Source: Thermoflexales bacterium
GTDB taxonomy: Bacteria; Chloroflexota; Anaerolineae; B4-G1; DUEL01
DNA: 42,040 bases
Direction: 5' to 3'
Assembly: GCA_014360895.1 (NCBI GenBank)
Contig: JACIWQ010000016.1
Span: forward strand, 1-42,040
Of the stretch, positions 8,259 through 16,234 are shown in pieces; position 1 is the stretch's first letter, and the number at the start of each line of letters is the position of its first letter. The notes under the pieces were generated by a model. That model was not told where the DNA came from and ran no database searches. It worked only from the letters and a program-made list of their open reading frames with translations. Position numbers and translations under genes: made by a program.

Positions 8259-8273
8259 AGAATCCTCCCAGAA

Positions 8274-8332
8274 CGGAATACGGAGTACGGAGTACGGAAT
8301 ACGGAGTACGTATTGCGTATTCCGTACTCCGT
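8274..8332. repeat. Palindromic array of CGGAGTACGGAATACG words
   Basis: The left side repeats CGGAATACGGAGTACG-type words and the right side carries the complement CGTATTCCGTACTCCG, so the whole folds back on itself. It fills the spacer between hdrA (stop 8339) and mvhD (start 8258). Similar words reappear at 23441-23590. Confidence 0.8.
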
Positions 8333-8338
8333 GTTTCG

Positions 8339-10309
8339 TCATACCGGCACCAGCAGCGCCTCCAGTTCCGCCAGAATCTGCCGGTCGGCAAAGTGGCGGG
8401 CGGTGATGGCCTCGGCCGGGCATGCGGCGACGCAGGTGCCGCAACCTTTACAGAGGGCCTCGTTCACCCGGGCCACCCGCGCCGCCTCGTCAAAGGAGAT
8501 GGCGCTGTACGGGCAGAGGGTGATGCAGGTCTTGCAGCCGGAGCAGAACCGCTCGTCCACCAACGCCGTCGTCGGGGAGATGACCACCTCGCCCCGGCTC
8601 AGCAGGGCCAGCACCTCCGAGGCGGCGGCCCCGGCATGGGCAACGGTATCCGGCACGTCCTTCGGGGCCTGGCAGGCTCCGGCCAGGAAGACGCCGTCGG
8701 TGTTGGTGTGGAAGGGCCGGAGTTTGGGGTGGGCCTCCTGGAAGAAGCCGTTGGCGCTCCGGCTGATGCCGAAGAGCGTCGCCACCCGGTCCGAGTCGTG
8801 CGGGGCCTCCATCGCCGTCTCCAGGATGACCATGTCCACGTCTATCTGGACGGGAATGCCCAGGTTGGTGTTCTCCGCCTTCACCTGGATGCGCCCGTCG
8901 TCCAGGGCGACGACCTCCGCCCCGCGCCCCCGGACGAAGTAGACACCGTCCCGCTGCACCCGTTCGTAGAACTCCTCGTAGTCCTTCCCGAAGGCGCGGA
9001 TGTCCATGTAGAACTCAAAGACCTCCGCGCCGGTCTTTTCCCGGACCTGATGGGCGTGCTTCAGCGCGTACATGCAGCAGACGCGGGAGCAGTAGCGGTT
9101 GGCGTTCTCGTCCCGGCTGCCGACGCAGTGGATAATCGCCACCCGGCGGGGCTTCTCGCCTTTGGACGTGAGAATCTGGCCCTGGGTGGGGCCGGTGGCG
9201 CTGGAGAGCCGCTCAAACTGCAGGCCGTCTATGATGTCCGGGGACTTGCCGTAGGAGTAGGCGGGGAGACGGCGGGGGTCAAACATCTCAAAGCCGGTGG
9301 CGACGACGATGGCCCCCACGTTCAGTTCTATGATTTGCTCTTTCTGGGTGAAGTCAATCGCTTTGGTGGGGCAGGCCTCCACGCACGCCTGGGTGCACTT
9401 GCCCCGGGTCAGGTAGAGGCAGGCCTGGTCGTCAATGACGGCCTTCAGCGGCACCGCCTGGCCGTTCAGGGGGATGTAGGCGGCCCGACGGCGGCTCAGG
9501 CCGGCATCGTACTCGTTGGGGACGCCCCGCTTGAAGACGCAGGCTTCGGCGCAGGCCCCGCAGCCCGTGCAGAGGTCCACGTTGACGTAGCGGGGGCGCT
9601 GGCGCACCTTGACCTGGAAGTGGCCGACGTAACCGGAGACTTCTGCGACCTCGCTGTAGGTCAGGAGCGTGATGTTGGGATGCCGACCGGCATCCATCAT
9701 CTTGGGGCCGAGAATTCAGGTACTGCAGTCTAATGTGGGGAAGGTCTTATCCAGTTGGGCCATATGGCCGCCGATGGACGGCTGCCGCTCCACCAGGTAG
9801 ACCTGGTACCCGGCCTCGGCGATGGTGAGAGCGGCCTGGATGCCCGCGATGCCGCCGCCGACGACCAGCGCCGCCGGGGTCACGCTCTCCTGGCGGGGGA
9901 AGAGGGGCTCGTGGAAGTTGACGCGGGCGACGGCGGCCCGGACCAGCCGTTTCGCCTTTTCCGTCGCCGCCACGGAGTCCTCCACCACCCAGGAGACATG
10001 CTCGCGGATGTTGGCCATCTGGAAGTAGTACGGGTTCAGTCCGGCCGAGGCCAGGACGTTCTGGAAGGTCGGCTCGTGCATCCGGGGGCTGCACGAGGCC
10101 ACCACGACGCGGGTCAGGCCCAGTTCCCGGATGTCCTGCCGGATCATCTCCTGGCCGGACTCGGAGCAGGTGTACTTGTGGGGGCGGGCGACGACGACGT
10201 TGGGCAGCGTGCTGGCGTACCGCACCACCTCGTCCACGTTCACCGTCGCCGCGATATTGAGCCCGCAGTGGCAGATGTAGACGCCGATTCGGGGCGCTTC
10301 GTTCGTCAT
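8339..10309 (-). CDS. hdrA: HdrA, predicted selenoprotein (TGA codon 198 at 9716-9718 read as Sec)
   Basis: One 656-residue frame from ATG 10309 (GGAGG seven nt upstream) is interrupted only by TGA at 9716-9718. The two halves are in the same phase and make a complete flavin-bifurcating HdrA. In order: N-terminal domain (CHCG at 13-16, C48, SCSPRMHEPTFQ about 72-83), FAD site GGGIAGIQAA (about 151), GGHMAQLDKTFPTLDCST then TGA then ILGPKM, an inserted [4Fe-4S] domain (C247, C250, C253, C257), NAD/FAD fold, and two C-terminal ferredoxin clusters (from C589 and C620). The TGA falls where the family has a conserved Cys (DCS-x-C-I-L-x-P), giving CxxU. Methanococcal HdrA and some bacterial HdrA proteins are known selenoproteins. 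A SECIS-like hairpin follows. A nonsense mutation or base error is the alternative. Confidence 0.88.
9678..9695 (-). promoter_or_regulatory. Candidate bacterial SECIS element in hdrA
   Basis: On the coding strand, 20 nt after the TGA, GGATGCC-GGTC-GGCATCC forms a perfect 7-bp stem with a GGUC loop. The loop carries the GU feature of SelB-binding elements, and the same GGUC occurs in the apical loop of the E. coli fdhF SECIS. The distance from UGA to the loop (27 nt) fits bacterial elements as I know them. SelB binding is inferred. Confidence 0.72.
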
Positions 10310-10327
10310 TCCTGAACCTCCCTCACA

Positions 10328-10360
10328 AGGTGACAGTCACCTTTGAGGTGACTGTCACCT
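10328..10360. repeat. 33-bp palindrome, GGTGACAGTCACC family, copy 3
   Basis: It lies between the hdrCB-type gene and hdrA, with the same arms as the copies at 5269 and 7813. A partial word TGTGTCACCTTA follows at about 10365-10375. Confidence 0.9.
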
Positions 10361-10372
10361 TACTGTGTCACC

Positions 10373-11557
10373 TTACTTCTCCATCGCCTGCCAGACCAGT
10401 TCGCAGACGTCCAGCACCCGGATGCGCGTTTTGGTCTTGCGGGCGGCCTGGAGCAGGGTGCGCTTGCACTGCTGGCAGGAGGAGATGATGGCCTCGGCGC
10501 CGGTGGAGACCGCCTCCTGCAGCCGCTGGATGGAGACGTGCTCCACCGCGTCCGGCTCTGTCATCGCCACATCTCCGCCGCCGCCGCAGCAGATGGCGTT
10601 CTCCCGGTTGTGGGGCATCTCCCGCAGTTGCAGGCCGGGGATGCTGCGGATGACCGCCCGGGGCGGCTCGTACACGCCGCTCTTGCGGCCCAGGTCGCAG
10701 GGGTCGTGGTACGTGACCGTCCAGGCCAGTTCGGTCATCCGGATGCGGCCCTCCTGGACCATCCGGGCCAGGAATTCCGTCGCGTGCATGACCTCAAAGC
10801 CGAAGGAGTCGCCCACCAGTTCGGGGTAGAGGTGATGCCAGGTGTAGTAGCAGGAGGAGCAGGTCGCCACCAGGACTTTCGGGCCGACGGAGCGGACCTT
10901 CTCCACGTTGTGCCGGGCCAGTTCCACCATGTCGTCCTGAAACCCGGCGCCGTAGAGGGGATAGCCGCAGCACCACTCCTCGCTGCCCAGCAGAGTATAG
11001 GAGATGTGGGCCTGCTCCAGAATCTGGACCAGCGACTGGGGGATGGAGTAAGCCATCGGGTAGAGCGCGGAGACGCAGCCGGTGAAGAGGAGCACCTCTG
11101 CGGGCTCCTGGACCCGTTCCGCCACGCCTTCCAGTCCCTGGCTCCAGATGAGGCGGGTCTGGTTATCCTCGTTGAGGATGTTGCGCGTGGCCTGGACGGC
11201 CTGGCGCATCACCTGGATGGTCTGGGGGATGGTGTAGCCGTTGGCGACGGCCCACTCCCGCAGGCGGCGCATGGTGGTGCTGGTCATGATGCCGCGTGGG
11301 CAGCGGGCGGAGCAGGCGTAGCACTGAGTGCAGAGCCAGAAGGTGCGGCTGTTCATCACCACGTCCCGCAGCCCCAGGCGGACCAGTTCCCACAACTGAC
11401 GGGGGGAGTAGTCCATCAGGTCCGCCGTCGGGCAGGATGCGCTGCAGGTCCCACACTGCATGCAGGTCAACAGTTTCTCCCACTCCGGCTCCACCTGGGC
11501 CATAAACTCGCGATCCAGTTGCTCTTCGGTCAATGGTACAGGAAGCGGGGGAGCCAT
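10373..11557 (-). CDS. HdrC-HdrB fusion (HdrD-like) heterodisulfide reductase subunit
   Basis: 394 residues from ATG 11557, with AAGGAGGT nine nt upstream. The N-terminal HdrC-like part has two [4Fe-4S] motifs (CMQCGTCSASCP, CTQCYACSARCP) around the HdrC-type stretch SPRQLWELVRLG. The C-terminal HdrB-like part has two CCG modules (CVSALYPM...EEWCCGYP...CSSC and DPCDLGR...ICCGGGGD...CQQC), each able to hold a noncubane cluster, the site where HdrB cleaves disulfides. It is followed directly by hdrA and mvhDGA, so it is the disulfide- or acceptor-reducing end of the bifurcating complex. The organism is unlikely to use CoM-S-S-CoB, so the substrate is unknown; the lipoyl carrier in the same cluster is one candidate. 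Confidence 0.92.
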   Translation of the reverse strand: MAPPLPVPLTEEQLDREFMAQVEPEWEKLLTCMQCGTCSASCPTADLMDYSPRQLWELVRLGLRDVVMNSRTFWLCTQCYACSARCPRGIMTSTTMRRLREWAVANGYTIPQTIQVMRQAVQATRNILNEDNQTRLIWSQGLEGVAERVQEPAEVLLFTGCVSALYPMAYSIPQSLVQILEQAHISYTLLGSEEWCCGYPLYGAGFQDDMVELARHNVEKVRSVGPKVLVATCSSCYYTWHHLYPELVGDSFGFEVMHATEFLARMVQEGRIRMTELAWTVTYHDPCDLGRKSGVYEPPRAVIRSIPGLQLREMPHNRENAICCGGGGDVAMTEPDAVEHVSIQRLQEAVSTGAEAIISSCQQCKRTLLQAARKTKTRIRVLDVCELVWQAMEK

Positions 11558-11578
11558 GGCCGTGCGACCTCCTTGAAG

Positions 11579-11634
11579 AATTAACAATTAACAAATTAAC
11601 AATACTTCGTGTCTTCGTGTCTTTGTGGTAAAAT
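11579..11634. repeat. AATTAACA and TTCGTGTC simple repeats
   Basis: An ATTAACA run is followed by CTTCGTGTCTTCGTGTCTTTGTGGT. The second part resembles the CCTTCGTGGT arms at 24977-25056. It fills the gap between the response regulator and the HdrCB-type gene. Confidence 0.6.
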
Positions 11635-11639
11635 CCCCG

Positions 11640-12014
11640 TCAACCGCCGAGGAAGCGCCGGACGGTTTTCACCAGGACCTCGGGCTGGATGGGTTTGGAG
11701 ATCCAGGCGTCAATCGGGACGCGCTCCTCCGGGAACTCGCTGGCGTACTCGCTGGTGGCGATGGAGGAAACCATCACCAGCGGGATGTCTTTCAACTGGG
11801 GGTCTGCTTCCATTTCCCGACTGACGTCCACGCCCTCCAGCGTGGTGGTCATCATCACATCCAGCAGGACCAGGTCGGGGCGGGTCTTGCGCATCATCTG
11901 AAGGGCCTGGTCGCCGCTGCGGGCCTCCAACACATGGTAGCCCTCCGCCTCCAGTATCCGGCGGCAGATGAGCAGGAAATCCGGGTCGTCGTCTACAACC
12001 AGAATCCTGGGCAT
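11640..12014 (-). CDS. Single-domain response regulator (CheY-like) leading the Hdr operon
   Basis: 124 residues from ATG 12014 (AGGAGG six nt upstream); ATG 12032, also with a GAGGAGG, would add six residues. It is a receiver domain only: acidic pair D8/D9, phospho-acceptor D52 (LLDVMM), S83/S84 switch region and K107 (SKP). The segment FPEERVPIDAWISKP before the Lys is longer and more polar than in CheY. No output domain and no adjacent histidine kinase are seen. It is the first gene after a minus-strand promoter and lies 82 nt upstream of the hdr/mvh genes. It may act by protein-protein contact, possibly on the complex or on a kinase; this is inferred. Confidence 0.88.
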   Translation of the reverse strand: MPRILVVDDDPDFLLICRRILEAEGYHVLEARSGDQALQMMRKTRPDLVLLDVMMTTTLEGVDVSREMEADPQLKDIPLVMVSSIATSEYASEFPEERVPIDAWISKPIQPEVLVKTVRRFLGG

Positions 12015-12110
12015 ACGGCTCCTCCTGGGCATACGTTTCCTCCTCAGGGGGTAAACGGGATCGGGTTCAGGCGATGGGAAACGAAACAAGGATTACAATT
12101 TCTCCCCTTC

Positions 12111-12138
12111 ATAATATCCTCAATTGCCCTGAGGACAA
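12111..12138 (-). promoter_or_regulatory. Promoter for response regulator/hdr/mvh operon
   Basis: On the minus strand TTGTCC (12138-12133), a 16-bp spacer and TATTAT (12116-12111). The predicted transcript start is near 12104, about 90 nt before the ATG at 12014. It diverges from the lepA promoter. Confidence 0.6.
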
Positions 12139-12194
12139 GTGACAATTATCCATCCGGCGGATGACGTTTATCCTTGCAGGGCCTGCACTGGCGC

Positions 12195-12222
12195 TTGACA
12201 ATCCCCCCGCCCCTGTTAAAAT
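12195..12222 (+). promoter_or_regulatory. Promoter for lepA
   Basis: TTGACA (12195-12200), a 16-bp spacer and TAAAAT (12217-12222). Transcription would start at about 12229-12231, at or next to the lepA ATG (12231), so the message appears leaderless. Confidence 0.7.
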
Positions 12223-12230
12223 GAAAGCCG

Positions 12231-14033
12231 ATGGGCCAGGAAACCATCCGCAATTTCTGCATCATCGCCCACATAGACCACGGCAAGTCCACACTGGCCG
12301 ACCGGCTCCTGGAACTGACCGGCACCATCTCCCCCCGGGAGATGGCCGAGCAGGTCCTGGACGCCATGGACCTGGAGCGGGAGCGGGGGATCACCATCAA
12401 AGCGTCGGCGGTGCGGATGACTTACCGCGCCGCCGACGGCCAGACCTACGAACTGAACCTCATAGATACTCCCGGCCATGTGGACTTTTCCTATGAGGTG
12501 AGCCGCGCGCTGGCCGCATGCGAGGGCGCGCTGCTGGTAGTGGACGCCTCTCAGGGCGTAGAGGCCCAGACTATGGCCAACCTCTACCTGGCCCTGGATG
12601 CCGGACTGGAGATTATCCCCGTTGTCAACAAGATAGACCTCCCCGCCGCCCGACCCGACGAGGTCGCGCAGGAAGTGGCCGACCTGCTGGGCGTCCCCGC
12701 CGAAGAGGTCCTGCGGGTCTCTGCCAAAGAGGGGACCAACGTCCCGGCCGTGCTGGAGGCGGTGGTGCGGAAAATCCCCCCACCCTCCGGTCGGCCCGAT
12801 GCCCCCCTGCGGGCCCTCATCTTTGACTCCCACTACGACTCCTACAAAGGTGTCGTCGCCTACGTGCGTGTGGTGGACGGCGCGGTGGAGAAGGGCCGAC
12901 GGCTGATGCTCATGTCCACCGGCATGGAGACCGAACCGGTGGAGATCGGGGTCTTCACCCCCGGCATGCAGCCCACGGGCCGCCTGGAGACTGGCGAGGT
13001 CGGCTACATCGCCACCGGCCTGAAGACCGTCCGCGAGTGCCGGGTGGGCGACACCCTCACCGACGCCGCCCGTCCCGCCAACGAGCCCCTCCCCGGCTAC
13101 CGACCGGCCAAGCCCATGGTCTTCGCCAGCCTCTACCCGGTGGAGGCGGAGGACTATCAGGACCTACGGGGCGCGCTGGAGAAACTCCGCCTCAACGACG
13201 CTGCCCTGACCTTTGAGCCGGAGACCTCCCAGGCGCTGCAGTTCGGCTTCCGCTGCGGTTTCCTGGGGCTGTTCCACATGGAAATCGTCCAGGAGCGGCT
13301 GGAGCGGGAATACGGCCTGGACCTCATCGCCACCGCCCCCAGTGTGGCCTACCAGGTCGTCACCACCCGGGGGGAGGTCCTGGAGGTCTCCCGTCCCGCC
13401 GACCTGCCCGACCCCTCAGTCATCCGGGAAATCCGGGAGCCCTGGATGAAGGTCCAGATTTTCACCCCCGCCGCCTACATCGGGCCGGTGATGGAACTGG
13501 TCACCCGCCGCCGGGGCCAGTACGAGACGACGGAGTACCTAGATAGCCAGCGGGTGGTGCTGACGTTCCACATGCCCCTCTCCGAGATGATTGTGGACCT
13601 CCACGACCGGCTGAAATCGGCCACGCGGGGCTACGCTTCTATGGACTACACCTTTGAGGGCTACCGGCCCGGCGACCTGGTCAAAATGGACATTCTGGTC
13701 AACGAACAGCCGGTGGACGCGCTGGCGCTCATCGTCCATCGGGACCAGGCCTACGAGAAGGGGTCGGCGCTGGTGCGGAAAATGAAGGAAGTCATCCCCC
13801 GCCAGTTGTTCCCCGTCCCCATCCAGGCGGCCATCGGAAGCCGGGTCATCGCCCGGGAGACGGTGCGAGCCCTGCGGAAGGACGTCCTGGCCAAGTGCTA
13901 CGGCGGCGACGTCACCCGCAAGCGGAAACTGCTGGAGAAGCAGAAGGCAGGGAAGAAACGGCTTAAGCAGTTCGGACAGGTGGTGCTCCCTCAGGAAGCG
14001 TTCCTGGCGATTCTAAAATTGGAAGAAGAGTAG
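12231..14033 (+). CDS. lepA: Elongation factor 4 (LepA), ribosome back-translocating GTPase
   Basis: 600 residues, the usual length of the family. The G domain has AHIDHGKST (G1), [12 protein letters not shown] (G3) and NKIDLP (G4). These are followed by EF-G-like domains and the LepA-specific C-terminal domain ending [29 protein letters not shown]. It binds stalled or mistranslocated ribosomes. The ATG at 12231 has no Shine-Dalgarno sequence, and the promoter places the transcript start within about two bases of it. The zinc-ribbon gene follows 10 nt after the stop. Confidence 0.97.
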   Translation: MGQETIRNFCIIAHIDHGKSTLADRLLELTGTISPREMAEQVLDAMDLERERGITIKASAVRMTYRAADGQTYELNLIDTPGHVDFSYEVSRALAACEGALLVVDASQGVEAQTMANLYLALDAGLEIIPVVNKIDLPAARPDEVAQEVADLLGVPAEEVLRVSAKEGTNVPAVLEAVVRKIPPPSGRPDAPLRALIFDSHYDSYKGVVAYVRVVDGAVEKGRRLMLMSTGMETEPVEIGVFTPGMQPTGRLETGEVGYIATGLKTVRECRVGDTLTDAARPANEPLPGYRPAKPMVFASLYPVEAEDYQDLRGALEKLRLNDAALTFEPETSQALQFGFRCGFLGLFHMEIVQERLEREYGLDLIATAPSVAYQVVTTRGEVLEVSRPADLPDPSVIREIREPWMKVQIFTPAAYIGPVMELVTRRRGQYETTEYLDSQRVVLTFHMPLSEMIVDLHDRLKSATRGYASMDYTFEGYRPGDLVKMDILVNEQPVDALALIVHRDQAYEKGSALVRKMKEVIPRQLFPVPIQAAIGSRVIARETVRALRKDVLAKCYGGDVTRKRKLLEKQKAGKKRLKQFGQVVLPQEAFLAILKLEEE

Positions 14034-14043
14034 GGAGGGCCCG

Positions 14044-14859
14044 ATGGATGGAGGGCTGGTCTGTCGGCATTGTGGCCGCCCCATCGCGGTGCCGGCATCC
14101 CGTTGCCCCTGGTGTGGGCGGACCATTATGGTCATCTGTGCCCACTGCAAGCAGTATACCGACGATCAGGGGACGGTGTGCGAGCACTGCGGCGCCCCGC
14201 TGGAGCCAGACCGGGCGGAGTCTCTCCGCATCGGTGTGGGCCTGGATGACCGGACAGCCCAACTGATTGCTGACCGTCGGCGGGCCCGTCTGGTCGCCAG
14301 TGGCGTGGTGGCCCTCCATCTCCCCGAGTTTTTCTACGCCGACGCCCAACGACGGACGGTTCTGGTAGACCTCTTTGGCTCTTCGCTGGACCCCCATCGG
14401 GAGGCCGCCGCGCTTCTGTTCGTCTCCATCGCTTATCTGATCCGACAGGGGTATTGTGCGCTCCGGCCTGCAGCGGATGGCGGATCCCTGCTCTGGGACG
14501 AGGTCCGGCCGTGGGACGGGCAGACGCTCAGCTTGGAGGGCGCGCTGGCTCGGCAGGCCGGCCTGGGCCAGACCCTGGGTCAGTCCCTGCGGCAGGCGAT
14601 CGCTCAGGAGACAGGTATCGCCCCGGAGCAAGGGCGGCCAGCGGACCGCCGGAGACGGCCCGCCGCCGCACTTCCGACCCGCCCGGTCGCCGAGGTGGTT
14701 GTGGAAGCGGCCCGTCGTACCGTCCTCCCCGAGCACCAGGATGCGGAGGCATGCCGGGAGATTTATCAGTTGCTGGTTCAATTTGTCCGGGAAGACCCGC
14801 CTCTGGCCCGCCGGATCGCCGGGGAGGTTCTGGAGGCCCTGACCTGGTTTCCGGCTTGA
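14044..14859 (+). CDS. Zinc-ribbon protein of unknown function
   Basis: 271 residues, ATG 14044 with GGGAGG five nt upstream. The N-terminus has a double zinc ribbon with four CxxC pairs (CRHCG, CPWCG, CAHCK, CEHCG, about residues 7-60). The remaining 200 residues contain no motif I recognise: a helical region rich in Ala/Leu (HREAAALLFVSIAYLIRQGY), an Arg/Pro-rich linker near residue 200, and a helical C-terminus. No membrane segment or signal peptide is seen. It is probably cotranscribed with lepA. Its stop overlaps the -35 box of the liv promoter. The function is unknown. Confidence 0.8.
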   Translation: MDGGLVCRHCGRPIAVPASRCPWCGRTIMVICAHCKQYTDDQGTVCEHCGAPLEPDRAESLRIGVGLDDRTAQLIADRRRARLVASGVVALHLPEFFYADAQRRTVLVDLFGSSLDPHREAAALLFVSIAYLIRQGYCALRPAADGGSLLWDEVRPWDGQTLSLEGALARQAGLGQTLGQSLRQAIAQETGIAPEQGRPADRRRRPAAALPTRPVAEVVVEAARRTVLPEHQDAEACREIYQLLVQFVREDPPLARRIAGEVLEALTWFPA

Positions 14860-14883
14860 CAAATCGGCCAGTTGGGCTATAAA
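14856..14883 (+). promoter_or_regulatory. Promoter for liv operon
   Basis: TTGACA (14856-14861), a 16-bp spacer and TATAAA (14878-14883). The -35 box overlaps the stop codon of the zinc-ribbon gene. The predicted leader is about 110 nt before livK. Confidence 0.75.
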
Positions 14884-14998
14884 TGAAGCCAGTCCGAAGG
14901 GAAAGGAGGTGTGAAGGGGGAAACAAAAACGCGCTCCATCATCCTCAGCCTGTCCTCTAAAGCTATTCGCTATTCCCAATCCTGAAAGGAGGAGAAAC

Positions 14999-16153
14999 AT
15001 GCTCCGGAAAGTCTTGCTGTTGGCGCTTGCGGCCGTTTTGGTGCTGCCGCTCTTCGCCGGATGCAAGCCCAAAGAGGCGGCCCCCATTAAAATCGGCGTG
15101 GAACTGCCGCTGACCGGCGACTACGCCTACGAGGGGCAGGGGATGCTGAAATCCATCCAGTTGCTGGTGGACCAGACCAACGAGGCGGGTGGTCTGCTGG
15201 GCCGCAAGATTGAACTGGTGGTGGAGGACGATGCCGGGGACGCCGGGCAGGCCTCCCAGGTGGCCCAGAAACTGGTGGATGCTGGGGTCATCGCCGTCAT
15301 CGGGGCCTATAACTCCAGCGCCACCGAACCGGCCTCCGTCATCTACAATCAGGCGGGCATCCTCCACATCACCCCCTCCTCCACCGCCACCCGGCTCACC
15401 GAGAAGGGCTTCCAGCGCTTCTTCCGCGTCTGCTTCCTGGATGACCGGCAGGGGCTCTTCGCGGCCAAGTTCATGAAAGAGGTGCTGGGCGCGCAGAAGA
15501 TTGGCATCCTCCACGATAACTCCACCTATGCCCAGGGTCTGGCGGAGCACACCAAGCGGTACGCCGAGCAGTTGGGGATGAACGTGGCCTTCTACGACGC
15601 CATCAACCCGGCCGATAAGGACTTCACGCCCACCCTCACCCGCATTGGCGGCGCCGGCTTGGATGCCATCTACTTCACCGGGTACCACGCTCAGGGCGGC
15701 CTGCTCCTGAAGCAATCCGCTGACCTGGGGCTGAAACTCCAGTGGGTGATGGGCAACGCCTGCAACAACCCGGAGTTGATCCAGATTGCCGGAGTGGAGA
15801 ACGCGGCGGGGACCTATGTCACGACCGAACCGCTGCCGAAGGACGTGAACGTCCCCGAAGCCAAGAAGTACGTGGAGGACTTCAAGGCCCGCTACGGCGA
15901 GGAACCGGCCAGCGTCTGGTGGATGATGGCCGCCGAGGCCTTCAACGTCATCCGCTACGCGATTGAGCAGACCAAGTCCACCGACCCGAAGGTGCTGGCG
16001 GAGTTCCTCCATCAGGCTAAGAACATTAACGGCATCACCGGCCCCATCCTGGGCTGGGACGAGAAGGGTGACCGCCTGGGCACTATCCACGTGGCCTACG
16101 TGATCAGCGACAAGGGCGAGTTCATCCTGAACCCGCAGCAGCCCTCGCCGTAG
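14999..16153 (+). CDS. livK: Branched-chain amino acid-type ABC substrate-binding lipoprotein
   Basis: 384 residues, ATG 14999 with AAGGAGG upstream. A lipoprotein signal (LPLFAGC, Cys about residue 22) is followed by a type I periplasmic-binding fold of the Leu/Ile/Val family: IKIGVELPLTGDYAYEGQGM, LVVEDDAGDAGQA, VIAVIGAYNSSATEPASVI and THITPSS-type ligand loop (HITPSSTATRLT). It is the first gene of livK-H-M-G-F. Relatives bind branched-chain amino acids, amides or urea, and the ligand cannot be fixed from sequence alone. A strong intrinsic terminator lies just after its stop, consistent with higher expression of the binding protein than of the permeases. Confidence 0.92.
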   Translation: MLRKVLLLALAAVLVLPLFAGCKPKEAAPIKIGVELPLTGDYAYEGQGMLKSIQLLVDQTNEAGGLLGRKIELVVEDDAGDAGQASQVAQKLVDAGVIAVIGAYNSSATEPASVIYNQAGILHITPSSTATRLTEKGFQRFFRVCFLDDRQGLFAAKFMKEVLGAQKIGILHDNSTYAQGLAEHTKRYAEQLGMNVAFYDAINPADKDFTPTLTRIGGAGLDAIYFTGYHAQGGLLLKQSADLGLKLQWVMGNACNNPELIQIAGVENAAGTYVTTEPLPKDVNVPEAKKYVEDFKARYGEEPASVWWMMAAEAFNVIRYAIEQTKSTDPKVLAEFLHQAKNINGITGPILGWDEKGDRLGTIHVAYVISDKGEFILNPQQPSP

Positions 16154-16168
16154 GCCTCGCGCTGGCCG

Positions 16169-16205
16169 GGGGGAGTTCGGGGTCGCCCCCGGACTCCCCC
16201 TTTTT
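16169..16205 (+). terminator. Rho-independent terminator/attenuator between livK and livH
   Basis: A 14-bp stem (16169-16182 with 16187-16200, one T-G wobble) with a TCGC loop is followed by five T residues at 16201-16205. It sits 15 nt after the livK stop, so only read-through transcription reaches livHMGF from the livK promoter. Confidence 0.9.
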
Positions 16206-16234
16206 AGTATGAGGTGTATCGGAGGGCAGACTTC

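Noticed and set aside
8339-8341. A second Sec codon at the terminal TGA of hdrA
   Set aside because: The protein is already full length, no SECIS-like hairpin follows, and the following sequence is simple repeat.
8339-9700. HdrA C-terminal half as a separate gene starting at 9700
   Set aside because: It is in the same phase as the upstream half, there is no ribosome-binding site before 9700, and the motif spanning the TGA is broken unless it is read through.
14911-14985. 24-residue leader peptide (GTG start) before livK, possible attenuation
   Set aside because: The AAAGGAGGT lies only one base from the GTG, the peptide has no clear run of Leu/Ile/Val codons, and no terminator/antiterminator pair is visible before livK.
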